From NCBI RefSeq assembly GCF_042767895.1, contig NC_091567.1, positions 5,473,477 through 5,488,476 of the forward strand: a stretch of 15,000 bases of DNA, read 5' to 3'. Below are positions 1-9,184 of the stretch, piece after piece. Positions within the stretch are counted from its first letter, which is position 1, and every line of letters begins with the position of its first letter. Source of the stretch: Penaeus vannamei. Taxonomy: Eukaryota > Arthropoda > Malacostraca > Decapoda > Penaeidae. The position numbers were made by a program, and so were the translations under genes. Under the pieces are notes generated by a model that searched no databases, was not told where the DNA came from, and saw only the letters and a program-made list of their open reading frames with translations.

Positions 1-811
1 TAGTAATGTTCCCTTTTCAACAACTTTACAAATAAACCTGTAATCATACAATGAGGAGCAACACAGAGTACCTAAACACAGATTAAGATCCCGGTGATAT
101 CCTCCTTGCTTTATATCAACAGATAATTTGTATATTAGTAAATCTAGGACACATTTGATGCAGAGAAACGTGATGGCGTTATCGAAAGAGCCGGAGGTGC
201 GTTAGGAGGAAGTAGAGCTTGGGAAAAGCTTTTCAACACTGGTGAGCGATTCCCTCAAAGCTTTTCTGTGCAAGCGTGTTAGAGAGGCTCCGATTGTATT
301 AGAGGATTGTAATGCAATTACGATAAACGGATATCAAGACTCCCAGATTCTAGACACTTGGAGAAATTTGATTTTGCATCCGTCAGTAATCCGGAAGGGC
401 AGCCTTTCGCTACTCCTTTTTGGAATAACAAAATTTTGTATTTTATTTAATGCAAATGTAATGGCTAAAAGTCAAGGCTTAGTCAAAAGTGGAATTGAAA
501 ACGTAAACTTATATATTAATTGAAACTGAAAAAAAATCGGCTTTTACCAATAGTTTTTATAAAGCCATATTTTGAAGTAGCAGAATAACGGAGTAAAAGT
601 TTGACTGAAACTTGGAAAATGTCTAAATAAAGATATGAAATCATGGAAAAATACAATATATATCGAGTTGAAAATTAAATCAATAGTAGATTATACAGCC
701 ACAGATAACAGCATTTTATTATATTGCCAGTTAACCCCTAACTTAAGAAAATAACTGGGTTATCAGGTGAATATCACTTAATAGAAGTATTCATATTATG
801 GAAGAAAGGAA

Positions 812-1033
812 ATGATAAAAGAATGATGAGAGCAATGATGATAATTATTATCTTGATGACAATTATTATCTTGATAATAAAGATTATCTTGGTGATAATT
901 ATTATCTTGATTATTATCTTGATGATAATTATTATCTTGATAATAATAACAATGATGATGATAAAGATATTGGTAATGGTGATGGCGACAATGGTGATGA
1001 CGATGATTGATGATGATGACAATGATGACGATG
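812..1033. repeat. Imperfect GAT/ATT triplet microsatellite (copy A)
   Basis: An interrupted array of GATGAT, ATTATT and TTGATGATAAT motifs leads directly into the GC-rich core. The same kind of array precedes the core in copies B (about 3180-3350) and C (about 8629-8710), so it belongs to the repeat unit. The apparent reading frames, Ile/Met-rich on one strand and Ile/His-rich on the other, are products of the triplet repeat and not genes. Confidence 0.9.
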
Positions 1034-1240
1034 AGGAGCGAGCGCAAGGGAACGAGGGAACGGCCGGAGCAGCACCTCGGGCGTCCATCGAGGCAGCGCA
1101 GTGCGGGAGGCGCGTCCGGGCGGTGAAGGTGCTAAGTTGTTGCTCTGATAAACTTCGGGAACGAGATTGGATGCCGTTGGGGAGGATGACGGAGAGGAAA
1201 GGGCGGCGTGGGAAGAGGGGGATGTGGGAAATATGTGGCA
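1034..1240. repeat. GC-rich conserved core of repeat unit, copy A
   Basis: A block rich in G, C and CpG stands in AT-rich surroundings. From GGAACGGCCGG to GTGGCA it is about 98% identical to 3412-3627 and 8773-8962. Landmarks are CACCTCGGGCGTCCATCGAG, AAGGTGCTAAGTTGTTGCTC, ACGAGATTGGATGCC and GGAAAGGGCGGCGTGGGAA. Both strands stay open for about 60 codons in all three copies. The few differences do not favour synonymous sites: one codon read on the + strand is GGG, TCG and TGG in the three copies. This argues against a conserved protein. It may be a separately mobile short element, a conserved non-coding RNA, or a segment kept alike by gene conversion. Confidence 0.85.
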
Positions 1241-1437
1241 ATTTCTTTCTTTCTTTTTTACCCTATGCTTTTTATGGTCATTGGAGAAGCTTGTAAGTGT
1301 TAATATCTTGTAGAAAGGTGATTTTACTGATGCTACAAACAAGGCAGGTGGCTATCTTGAAAAGGGAGATGATACCAAAGTGTGTAATGAATATATAGTG
1401 TTAATTACAGTTATCTAGATTATTGGACATCCTGACC

Positions 1438-1458
1438 AGAGGGAGAGAGAGAGAGAGT
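1438..1458. repeat. Short (GA)n microsatellite
   Basis: A short GA run lies inside the 3' part of copy A. At the matching place copy B carries a long (TA)n at 3962-4020, so microsatellites of different sequence have grown at the same position in the two copies. Confidence 0.85.
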
Positions 1459-1883
1459 GAAATGTCATTGACCGAGATCAGTTCAACACATATCCTTAGG
1501 AAGCAAATGATTTATAAATACTGATATCGCTCATTATGATAATGGAAAGGATTATAGTTTAATCATTACAGGTAAGAATAACAGAAACTCTAATAATATT
1601 GATGGAGATTACAAAAGTTTGTTCAGGCATGAAAATGGAGGCGGATTAAGTGATATTAGATCATTATGTAATGAATATTCTCTATATACTCAACTATGAA
1701 AACACGAACATAAAATTTTCCTAACGACGTGAAATTATTAAATTTTCTCTAATCAGTAGAGAGATCGATTTATGATATCGTTATGACTGCTGAATAATCC
1801 GGAATTCCTTTTCTGAAAAAGTATCGTATATTTGTTGTATACATGTACATGTGTACATATGCATGTAAATATCCCTCCCCACG

Positions 1884-1885
<2 letters not shown>

Positions 1886-1967
<82 letters not shown>

Positions 1968-2122
1968 TTATATATATATATATATATGCAGTATATATAT
2001 GTGCAGTATATATCTATCTATCTATCTATCTATATATATGCAGTATATATATATATATACATATATACATATATATATACATATACATATATATATATAC
2101 ATATATACATATATATATATAC

Positions 2123-2177
<55 letters not shown>

Positions 2178-2178
2178 G

Positions 2179-2209
<31 letters not shown>

Positions 2210-2220
2210 AAGAAAGAAAG
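1886..2220. repeat. Compound microsatellite (AC)n-(TA)n-(TATC)n-(TATG)n-(GA)n
   Basis: A continuous compound array begins with (AC)n at 1886-1952 and passes into (TA)n with CAGTATAT interruptions. A (CTAT) run follows near 2013-2032, then more TA/ATAC repeats to about 2164, (TATG)n at about 2163-2180, and (GA)n with GAAA units to about 2220. All open frames across it encode simple dipeptide strings and are artefacts. Confidence 0.97.
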
Positions 2221-2282
2221 AGATCTGTATATAAGTGTGCGTGTGAGTTTTCATGATACATTCTACATGATTTTTTTTATAT

Positions 2283-2720
2283 ATATCTCCAATTACATAA
2301 ACTCGAAAGGTTTTCCTGCACATCCACTATCCAGCACGATGTCTGTGAAACAACACTTCTGTGCATTTTTCCTTCAGTTGCAATGCATCTCCCATTCTGT
2401 CTATCTTCTCTCGGAATTTCCTGCTCTTATCTCCGCTGTCGTATTTTCTCGTCGGAAAAGAACGTTCAGAAAGGTCACACGTCAAGGGTCAAAGGGCGAA
2501 CGGACGGTAGTAGTTTCGGCTTAAACGAGAAATGCATTTTGTTATACGAATACCGTTAATATTTTCCTTATTTTCTTAGTTTTCAATTCAAATTTCAACT
2601 AGATTACCATTTCTTTACTAAATATCGTGGTAGTTATTATTATTTGTTTTTTTGTAAACATATTGAATTTCTCTGTTCTTTCGACCTTTGGCCCTTGATG
2701 TGTGACCTTCCTGGGAATAA
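2283..2720 (+). repeat. Foldback-related repeat upstream of copy B
   Basis: Positions 2370-2560 match, in inverted orientation, about 6110-6330; shared strings include GGAATTTCCTGCTCTTATCT, GTCGTATTTTCTCGTCGG and GAACGTTCAGAAAGGTCACA. The piece at 2467-2502 also has an inverted partner at 2681-2715 (CGACCTTTGGCCCTTGATGT), giving a foldback with a loop of about 180 bp. A 95-codon open frame at 2237-2524 resembles no protein I know and lies within the repeat. Confidence 0.65.
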
Positions 2721-3179
2721 TTTACTTAATTCTGGAGTCAGAATCAAGAAGTGGATGTAACTTCAGTAATCCGGTAGGACAGCCTTTGATTACTATTTTC
2801 ATGAAATAACAATATTCTCAGTTTGGTTTAATGGAAATACAAAGAAAAAAAAGTCGTGGCTTAATCGAACGTGAAATTGAAAACGAAATAAAAAATCGTT
2901 TTTTACCACCAGTTTTTATCAGCCAATGTTTTAAAATGGCACAATGGCTTTGTAAAACTTTAGCCGGGGCATGAATAATTTCTAAAAATATATATGAAAT
3001 CGTGGAAAATACTATATATCGCGATGGAATGTATGACAAACGTAGATTTACTTGTTAGAAAAATAACATAATTTTATTGTACTGACAATTATACATTCAT
3101 CTTGGCTTAAATACAAATTTACCGCTTAGATATCACTTGATAGATGTACTGATATTAAGGAAGAGAGGAATACGATAAG

Positions 3180-3350
3180 ATAATGATGACAACAATGACG
3201 ACGATCACTATAATAATAATGATGATGATAATGATAATGATTATGGTGACTGACTGCAGTGATGATATTTATTACGATGATGACAACAAAATAACTGGTG
3301 ATGGCGACAATGATGACGATGATTGATGATGATGACAATGATGATGATAG
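3180..3350. repeat. Imperfect GAT/ATT triplet microsatellite (copy B)
   Basis: GATGAT, AATAATGATG and GACGAT motifs lie just upstream of the core, as in copy A. The phrase GATGACGATGATTGATGATG is identical in both copies. Confidence 0.88.
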
Positions 3351-3411
3351 CACACGAATACCACAAAATCCTGCCGTGTCGACGAGGCTGGCCGTTCCGT
3401 GTCAGGACAAA

Positions 3412-3627
3412 GAGGAGCGAGCGCAAGGGAACGAGGGAACGAGGGAACGGCCGGAGCAGCACCTCGGGCGTCCATCGAGGCAGCGCAGTGCTCGAGGCGC
3501 GTCCGGGCGGTGAAGGTGCTAAGTTGTTGCTCTGATAAACTTCGGGAACGAGATTGGATGCCGTTGGGGAGGATGACGGAGAGGAAAGGGCGGCGTGGGA
3601 ATAGGGGGATGTGGGAAATATGCGGCA
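3412..3627. repeat. GC-rich conserved core of repeat unit, copy B
   Basis: This is nearly identical to the cores at 1034 and 8773. It carries one extra GAACGAGGG unit near its start, so the motif is tandemly repeated at 3427-3448. Upstream, 3350-3411 holds a stretch (CACACGAATACC through GTGTCAGGACAAAG) that is missing from copy A but recognisable in diverged form in copy C. Confidence 0.85.
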
Positions 3628-3709
3628 TTTTTTTTTCTTTCTTTTTTACCCTATGCTTTTTTCATGATCATTGGAGAAGCTTGTAAATGTTAATATCTTG
3701 TAGAAAGAT

Positions 3710-3945
3710 GATTTTACTGATACTACAAACAAAGCAGGTGGCTATCTTGAAAAGGGAGATGATGCCAAAGTGTGTTTTCTTTTTTTGCGCTTTCTAATCC
3801 TGCTTTTTATCTACTTATTTATTTATTTACTTATCTACTTATTATCATTATTATTATTATTGTTTCCTATGAGAAGCCTGCAGTTTTTCTGATGCTACAA
3901 GCAAGGCAGGTGACGGTCATGAAAAGGTTGATGATTCCAGAGTCT
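3710..3945. repeat. Internal ~65-bp direct duplication in copy B
   Basis: Positions 3710-3774 and 3881-3945 are diverged copies of the same segment, sharing CTACAA-CAA-GCAGGTG and TGAAAAGG-GATGAT. Copy A has it once, at about 1319-1384. The spacer holds T-rich and (TTAT)n sequence. The second copy, not the first, continues collinearly into what follows in copy A. Confidence 0.7.
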
Positions 3946-3957
3946 AATGATCCCAGC

Positions 3958-3961
<4 letters not shown>

Positions 3962-4020
<59 letters not shown>
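3962..4020. repeat. (TA)n microsatellite
   Basis: A perfect TA run of about 59 bp within copy B. Confidence 0.98.
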
Positions 4021-4023
<3 letters not shown>

Positions 4024-4401
4024 TGCTGAATTGCCATTGGCTGAGATGAATCCAACAATAGTGGACTTTAGATACATCCTTAAGAATTATAAGACTTCTA
4101 ATTACTGATATTACTCATTATAATAAAAAGGATTATGGTTCAATCATTATATATAACAAAAACAATAATGCTGATGGAAATTATTGAAAAAGTTAGTTCA
4201 GGAATGATAATGGAGGCAAATTAAGTGATATTAGATCATATTATAATGGATATACATATTCTATTGTATTTATACTCGACTATGAAATTCCGAGAATCTA
4301 ATTTTCCTGATAATATTTTGTTTAGTCATTGGGAATATCAACATGTAATATCGTTATGACTAAGGAATAGTCCTAAAAGGTATCGTATACATATTGTACA
4401 C

Positions 4402-4701
<300 letters not shown>

Positions 4702-4949
4702 GTCCGTAAGGTGAGAGAAAGAGAAACAGATAGTGAGTCTGTGAGTGCGTGCGTGAGTGAGTGAGAAGTTGAAAGTTACGAAAAATTCATTAGTTTTAAG
4801 ACCAACAAATATGAGTCTTTGTCTCTGTTGTTAACAGCGCCTTTGCATTTTTCTCTTTCACTGTTCTCTTTCCTCTCCGAGCAATGTCATTCTTTTGGTA
4901 ATAATGTTTATCTTTTTAGTGTCGGTGGAAATTTTATCGTGTCACACAC

Positions 4950-5365
<416 letters not shown>

Positions 5366-5689
5366 TTGTAGGAGTAGGCCTATCATCTCCAAATCTCCCT
5401 AGAAAATTTATGTCGTAAAGTCTGCACAAACCAGCTATCACAGCCAAGGAATTTCACGAGTTTTCTTAGAGAGAAAATGGCAAAGATAAGTCGCCACCAG
5501 GAAAAGGTCTATATTTCAGCAATGGAATAGAAAATATTTGCATGTATAGTTGACCGCAGATAAATATGGCAAAATTTGCATCTGAGTGCACACTGATTAA
5601 TGGAAGCTGATCTTGAAATATCAGCAATTCATTTTATAATAAGACTTTGATGATACTGAGGTATTCAAATATACATGAATACGTATATA
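5366..5689. repeat. Spacer with diverged similarity to 11405-11545
   Basis: No gene is visible. Positions 5420-5520 resemble 11440-11540: AGTCTGC, then GAAAATGGCAAAGATAAGTCGC here against GAAAATGGCCAAGATAAGGCGC there (quoted in part). The match is partial and suggests an old dispersed repeat. Confidence 0.45.

Positions 5690-5778
<89 letters not shown>
5690..5778. repeat. Compound (ATAC)n-(TA)n microsatellite
   Basis: (ATAC)n from about 5690 to 5718 is followed by a perfect TA run to 5778, which cuts into the left side of the foldback structure. Confidence 0.97.
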
Positions 5779-5783
<5 letters not shown>

Positions 5784-5792
5784 CGAACGAAC

Positions 5793-5930
5793 GGTGGTAT
5801 TTTCGACTTAACCGAGATGTGCATTTTGTTTCTCGATTCACTTTATAATTTCCTTTAAAAATCTTTAATATCCTCTTCTCAAAAAACGTATCTGTCTACG
5901 TAATTATATATACATGTGTGTGTGTGTGTG

Positions 5931-5985
<55 letters not shown>

Positions 5986-5990
5986 GTATG

Positions 5991-6062
<72 letters not shown>

Positions 6063-6203
6063 AATGTACACACACACACGTTTATATGATTATGTAGACA
6101 GATACGTTTTTTGAGAAGAGGATATTAAAGATTTTTTTAAAGGTAATTATAAAGTGAATTGAGAAACAAAAAGCACATCTCGGTTAAGTCGAAAATACCA
6201 CCT
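5793..6203. mobile_element. Foldback (long inverted-repeat) element
   Basis: The left arm, about 5793-5940, is the near-exact reverse complement of about 6056-6203. Shared strings are GGTGGTATTTTCGACTTAAC, CTTTAATATCCTCTTCTC and AAAAAACGTATCTGTCTAC. The centre, 5941-6055, is (TA)n with (GTAT)n interruptions. Both arms run outward into related sequence, but the left is cut short by the microsatellite at 5778. The right continues to about 6330 with similarity to inverted 2370-2560. No transposase frame is present, so it could be a non-autonomous foldback/MITE-type element or an inverted duplication made by other means. Confidence 0.7.
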
Positions 6204-6330
6204 TTTGCCCTTGACATGTGACCTTTCTGAACGTTCCTTTCCGACGAGAAAATACGACGGAGGAGATAAGAGCAGGAAATTCCGGGAGAAGACAGACGGA
6301 ATGGGAGATGCATTCCTCCTATTGGTTAGT
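6204..6330 (-). repeat. Continuation of foldback repeat family
   Basis: On the - strand this reads collinearly with 2370-2500, including CGTCGGAAAGGAACGTTCAG and CAGGAAATTCC on the + strand. It lies directly next to the right foldback arm. Confidence 0.65.
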
Positions 6331-6382
6331 GCAAACGCAGGAGAGCATATCAATTTTAAATACTTTCAGATATTTTTCAGGA

Positions 6383-6472
6383 AATCAAGATATGTATCTA
6401 TCTATTTACCTATCAATCTTTTCAATAAATCAGGATATGTATCGCTCTATTTACCCATCAATCTAAGTTTCC
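6383..6472. repeat. Two-copy 45-bp tandem duplication
   Basis: The units begin at 6383 (AATCAAGATATGTATC) and 6428 (AATCAGGATATGTATC) and share CTATTTACC-ATCAATCT. The period of 45 keeps frame in an open stretch at 6205-6525, but nothing else supports a gene there. Confidence 0.75.
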
Positions 6473-6484
6473 ATATGGTATATC

Positions 6485-6509
6485 TTTTTCACCTGACTTC
6501 GGTGAAAAA
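6485..6509. other. 9-bp-stem hairpin
   Basis: TTTTTCACC (6485-6493) pairs with GGTGAAAAA (6501-6509) around a 7-base loop. There is no neighbouring gene for it to terminate, so its meaning is unclear. Confidence 0.5.
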
Positions 6510-6767
6510 AAAGTATTTAATGTGAGGTTTTACTTTTTATACAAATTGATAAGGATCTGAGTACAGAAAACAGTAACGTTCTCTTTTCTACGGCGATACA
6601 ATTAAACCGATAGTCCTACAATGAGGAGCAGCGATGTAGTGCTTAAACAGAGGTTAACATCCCGTGGACTTGCAAATGAGATGCTTTCACTCGCTGTAGA
6701 TTGTAGCATTAAAGACCATTCTCGTAGTTCCTCCCTTTTTTACACCAACAGATAATTTGGAAATTAT

Positions 6768-7010
6768 CGGTCGGTTTGTTAAAATTGTGCCTGGCTCGAC
6801 CTAAAAGACTTTCGTTACACAGATATGCACATACACGGAAATAAATGCATTCCTGTCAGTCTAGACATGCATATCTACCATGCAGATAGAAAAATAAATG
6901 TATATTTATTTGATAGATCGATAGATAAGCATTTATTTCTGTGTATATGTATGTCTGTTTATACGGGTATTCATTGGGTCGGGCCTGGCACAATTTTAAC
7001 AGACCGGCCG
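6768..7010. mobile_element. MITE-like element with terminal inverted repeats
   Basis: Terminal inverted repeats of 36 bp lie at 6768-6803 and 6975-7010, with about five mismatches. They start CGG-CGGT and share TGTTAAAATTGTGCC. Pairing resumes inward (ACACGGAAATAAATGC near 6833 against GCATTTATTTCTGTG near 6929), so the whole 243-bp element folds into a hairpin with ~84-bp arms. TAT flanks both ends and may be the target-site duplication. Copy A lacks the element at the matching place (about 135-150), which gives an empty site. There is no transposase; a 67-codon open frame inside is an artefact. The superfamily cannot be fixed from this sequence. Confidence 0.85.
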
Positions 7011-7223
7011 TATATATCTAGTACATAATAGATGAAGAGGAAACTGGTGGCGATAGAGAAAGAGATGGAGGTGCGTTAGGAGTAAGTAAAGATTGGGGAA
7101 TTTTTTTCAAAAAGTAGAGATTGGGGAAATATTTTCAACACAGGTGCGAATCCCTTAAGGCTATGGGGACAATAAAATGCAGCTGCAATAAACGGAATCC
7201 AAGTATCCTAGATTCTAGGCACT

Positions 7224-7601
7224 TTGGTAGATGTGATTTTGGATTCACTTACAGGAATTAATTTCCAAGTTCCTCCCAAATTATCCCGTAGGTTTAAATA
7301 TAAGGTTTACTTTCCTCTAATAGGTGACTGGGTTAATGGGTCGAACAGTGCATCAAACACGGGCAAATGGAAGAGGCAAATGCTAAACCATTCACAAGCT
7401 TTACCTAATTGTCTGAATGTAAATGAAAATAGTATTCTCATTCCTAAAAATAAGAGACAAATGTTGCCAAAATATGAATCAAGTGTTCCCCTGACGCATC
7501 CATGTCCAAACGTAATACAACTGCCATTACATCTTAAATGCGACGCTTTGAGATTGCACAGAAGAATTCATTCAAGTTTCATCTTTATTCATTTATATTA
7601 A
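7224..7601 (+). CDS. Unrecognised open frame, possible exon (low confidence)
   Basis: An open frame of about 125 codons is free of simple repeats, with mixed composition. Its first in-frame ATG is internal, at about 7380, and its 5' end overlaps repeat copy C. A pyrimidine-containing stretch ending TTCACTTACAG at 7254 resembles a 3' splice site, so an exon from about 7255 to the stop at 7601 is conceivable. I recognise no domain. The C-terminal LRLHRRIH recalls the end of a C2H2 zinc finger but lacks the cysteine pair. It is most likely a chance open frame or a decayed fragment carried in with the inserted block. Confidence 0.15.
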   Translation: MVDVILDSLTGINFQVPPKLSRRFKYKVYFPLIGDWVNGSNSASNTGKWKRQMLNHSQALPNCLNVNENSILIPKNKRQMLPKYESSVPLTHPCPNVIQLPLHLKCDALRLHRRIHSSFIFIHLY

Positions 7602-7650
7602 TTCTAGTTCTATTGTGGATGAGGAATCCAAGCAGAAAAGACCTTTAAAT

Positions 7651-7911
7651 CCCCTCACAGTCTCACAGTATCGACAAATTCACAAGCCCTGCTGCAACAA
7701 GTGAAACAAATTCAAACATACTTTCATCAAATACTCTATCGTTCAGCCAAAAGAAAGAAAGAAAGAAAGAAGAAGAAGAAGAAGAAGAAGAAGAAGAAGA
7801 AGAAGAAGAAGAAGAAGAAGAAGAAGAAGAAGAAGAAGAAGAAGAAGAAGAAGAAGAAATAGCCACAGGACATGAGGCTTGTCCCTCAGACAACTATTTC
7901 TTTAAGTATTA
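7651..7911 (+). other. ATG-less open frame with acidic repeat
   Basis: An 87-codon stop-to-stop frame has no methionine. A Ser/Thr/Asn-rich part (starting SIDKFTSPAATSE after a CTCACAG string) precedes a long poly-Glu run encoded by the (GAA)n tract and a short tail ending DNYFFKY before the stop. It could be an exon of a low-complexity protein, but a triplet repeat stays open by chance. Coding status is doubtful. Confidence 0.12.
7750..7858. repeat. (AAAG)n-(GAA)n microsatellite
   Basis: About five AAAG units are followed by about 30 perfect GAA triplets. The poly-Ser frame on the opposite strand is an artefact of it. Confidence 0.98.
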
Positions 7912-8260
7912 GCGAACGGTCTTCTTGCTCTCCTGCACTGGCTCTGTGAGTGACAGGTGCACGCGCTCTCGGAAGGACCAATGGTGTGGGGATCGCGTCG
8001 CTTGTCAGTTCAGTGGGTGTCATGGGGTTTCAGTGGTAGGTGGGGTCCATGGGGTTTCAAAGAGTATTGATGTGCGTGCCGGTTTTGGTGAAGCTACGAT
8101 ATTGATGATGGTCGTTCTGGTAAGAGAGGTAGTTTGGGTTGTAACGGTCATATATGTTGTGGCCTTCATGCGTATATGTAATCTGGAGGTAATTGTAGAG
8201 GTAATGTGTGGTCATGAGAAAAATTATGTAGTTGAAATCAAGAGTTTGTAGAGGGAATGA
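7900..8260. other. G-rich unique segment with short internal duplication
   Basis: This segment is richer in G than its surroundings. It contains two near copies of a ~24-bp motif around CATGGGGTTTCA (about 8020-8060). A + strand frame open at 7925-8251 lacks an ATG until about 8105 and resembles nothing known to me. Confidence 0.4.
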
Positions 8261-8628
8261 AGTCTCGACTATAATCCGATAGCGTAGCCTTTCATTGTTA
8301 TTTTGTGAAGAAAAAAATCTTTTTGGTTAAATAGTTCTGTAAACGACAATAGTCATATCTATGCTTCTGAATTGCACACAGATACTTATATATTAATTCA
8401 TGCACACAATAAAAATCGTCTTTTAGCATCAGGTTTTAACAATCTATGGTTTGAAAACGTCTAAATGAATATTTGAAATCGTGGAAAAATACTGTCCAAG
8501 TCAAGTTGAATTGCAATAGTGATAGACTCATTTTTTTTTAAAGAACACGGTCAGTTATATATCCATCTTAGGATACACTTAATAAATATCTTAGTATTAA
8601 GAGTAATACGAATAGTGAAACAGAAACT

Positions 8629-8710
8629 CCCTTGAAAATGATAATGACAATAATGGTCATTATGATTATGATAATGATCATAACGATGATACTATTACAA
8701 CGAAATAATA
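8629..8710. repeat. Imperfect ATG/ATA triplet microsatellite (copy C)
   Basis: ATAATGACAATAATGG-type repeats lie in the same position relative to the GC-rich core as in copies A and B. Confidence 0.85.
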
Positions 8711-8772
8711 GCATAAGAAAAACATGGTACCGGAAAGACTATCTACACCGTGTTAAGATAAAGTTGAGAAAA

Positions 8773-8962
8773 CGCGAGGGAACGGCCGGAGCGGCACCTC
8801 GGGCGTCCATCGAGGCAGCGCAGTGCTGGAGGCGCGTCCGGGCGGTGAAGGTGCTAAGTTGTTGCTCTGATAAACTTCGGGAACGAGATTGGATGCCGTT
8901 GGGGAGGATGACGGAGAGGAAAGGGCGGCGTGGGAATAGGGGGAGGTGGGAAATACGTGGCA
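8773..8962. repeat. GC-rich conserved core of repeat unit, copy C
   Basis: The core runs from GAGGGAACGGCCGGAGC to ACGTGGCA and matches the other two with only a handful of substitutions (for example GCGGCACC for GCAGCACC and GGAGGTGGG for GGATGTGGG). Its flanks are far more diverged from A and B than the core is. Confidence 0.85.
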
Positions 8963-8999
8963 TTTTTTCGCATGGATATATGATGACCATTGTATTTTC

Positions 9000-9180
9000 A
9001 GGATTAAGGATGATGATAAGGGTAATGATAATGATAGTGATAATGATAATGATAATAGTGATACTGATAAAGATAATAGTGATAATTATAAGGATAATAG
9101 TGATAATGGTAATGATAATAGTGATAATGATAATGATTTTATCGATAGTGGTAAGGACAAAGCTGATAATTAATGATAAA
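9000..9180. repeat. (GATAAT)n / GATAATAGT microsatellite
   Basis: An imperfect six- to nine-base array of GATAATGATAAT and GATAATAGT motifs begins just after the core of copy C. The Asp/Asn/Ser-rich frame across it is an artefact. Confidence 0.92.
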
Positions 9181-9184
9181 AGGA

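Larger units (their letters stand above)
1..1845 (+). repeat. Dispersed ~1.8-kb repeat unit, copy A
   Basis: This is the most complete of three same-orientation copies of a long repeat. Its 5' part (1-380) matches 6571-7250, with shared strings such as TACAATGAGGAGCA, CAACAGATAATTTG and GGAGGTGCGTTAGGAG. The middle (378-810) matches 2764-3180 and 8268-8640 through the landmarks AGTAATCCGG and CAGTTTTTAT. The GC-rich core follows, and the 3' part (1262-1845) matches 3650-4401 through TTGGAGAAGCTTGTAA, GCAGGTGGCTATCTTGAAAA and AAGTGATATTAGATCAT. The left edge probably lies outside the window, because similarity to copy C runs to base 1. No long reading frame is shared along the unit, so it looks non-coding. 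It could be a segmental duplication or a transposable element whose proteins are absent or decayed. Confidence 0.8.
2755..4401 (+). repeat. Dispersed ~1.8-kb repeat unit, copy B
   Basis: This copy is collinear with copy A from about A-370 to A-1845 and lacks the first ~370 bp of the unit, where foldback-related sequence stands instead. Just downstream of the core it is about 94% identical to copy A; further out the match falls by eye to about 75-80%. It differs by an internal duplication (3710-3774 and 3881-3945), a T-rich insertion and a (TA)n expansion. No shared coding frame is visible. Confidence 0.8.
7250..8260. other. ~1-kb block interrupting copy C
   Basis: Copies A and B go directly from the 5' segment to AGTAATCCGG, whereas in copy C about 1 kb of unrelated sequence lies between GATTTTGGATTCAC (near 7236) and ATAATCCGAT (near 8271). 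The block holds the open frame ending at 7601, a (GAA)n tract and a G-rich segment at about 7925-8250. No clear terminal inverted repeats or target duplication are visible, so a transposon origin is not shown. Confidence 0.6.
6571..8965 (+). repeat. Dispersed repeat unit, copy C (interrupted)
   Basis: Positions 6571-7250 match copy A 1-380, and 8268-8965 match A 378-1240. Against copy A it carries a MITE (6768-7010), a small tandem duplication at about 7083-7138 (AGATTGGGGAA twice), and a foreign block at about 7250-8260. After the GC-rich core it runs into TGATAA repeats, and the 3' part seen in A and B (GGAGAAGCTTGTAA onward) is not found. Confidence 0.72.

Noticed and set aside
774..1342. 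Overlapping long open frames on both strands across the GC-rich core
   Set aside because: The frames run from low-complexity triplet repeat into the core. Both strands are open at once, and differences among the three copies do not favour silent sites, so there is no sign of coding constraint.
6205..6525. 106-codon open frame with a 15-residue internal repeat
   Set aside because: It starts inside the foldback repeat family. The related region at 2283-2530 does not preserve the same frame, and the internal repeat is just a 45-bp DNA duplication.
7530..7601. C2H2 zinc finger suggested by LRLHRRIH
   Set aside because: The H-x3-H end is present, but the required C-x2-C pair at the right distance is missing.
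7663..7893. Poly-serine protein on the - strand
   Set aside because: The serine run is the (GAA)n array read on the other strand, and the flanks resemble no protein known to me.
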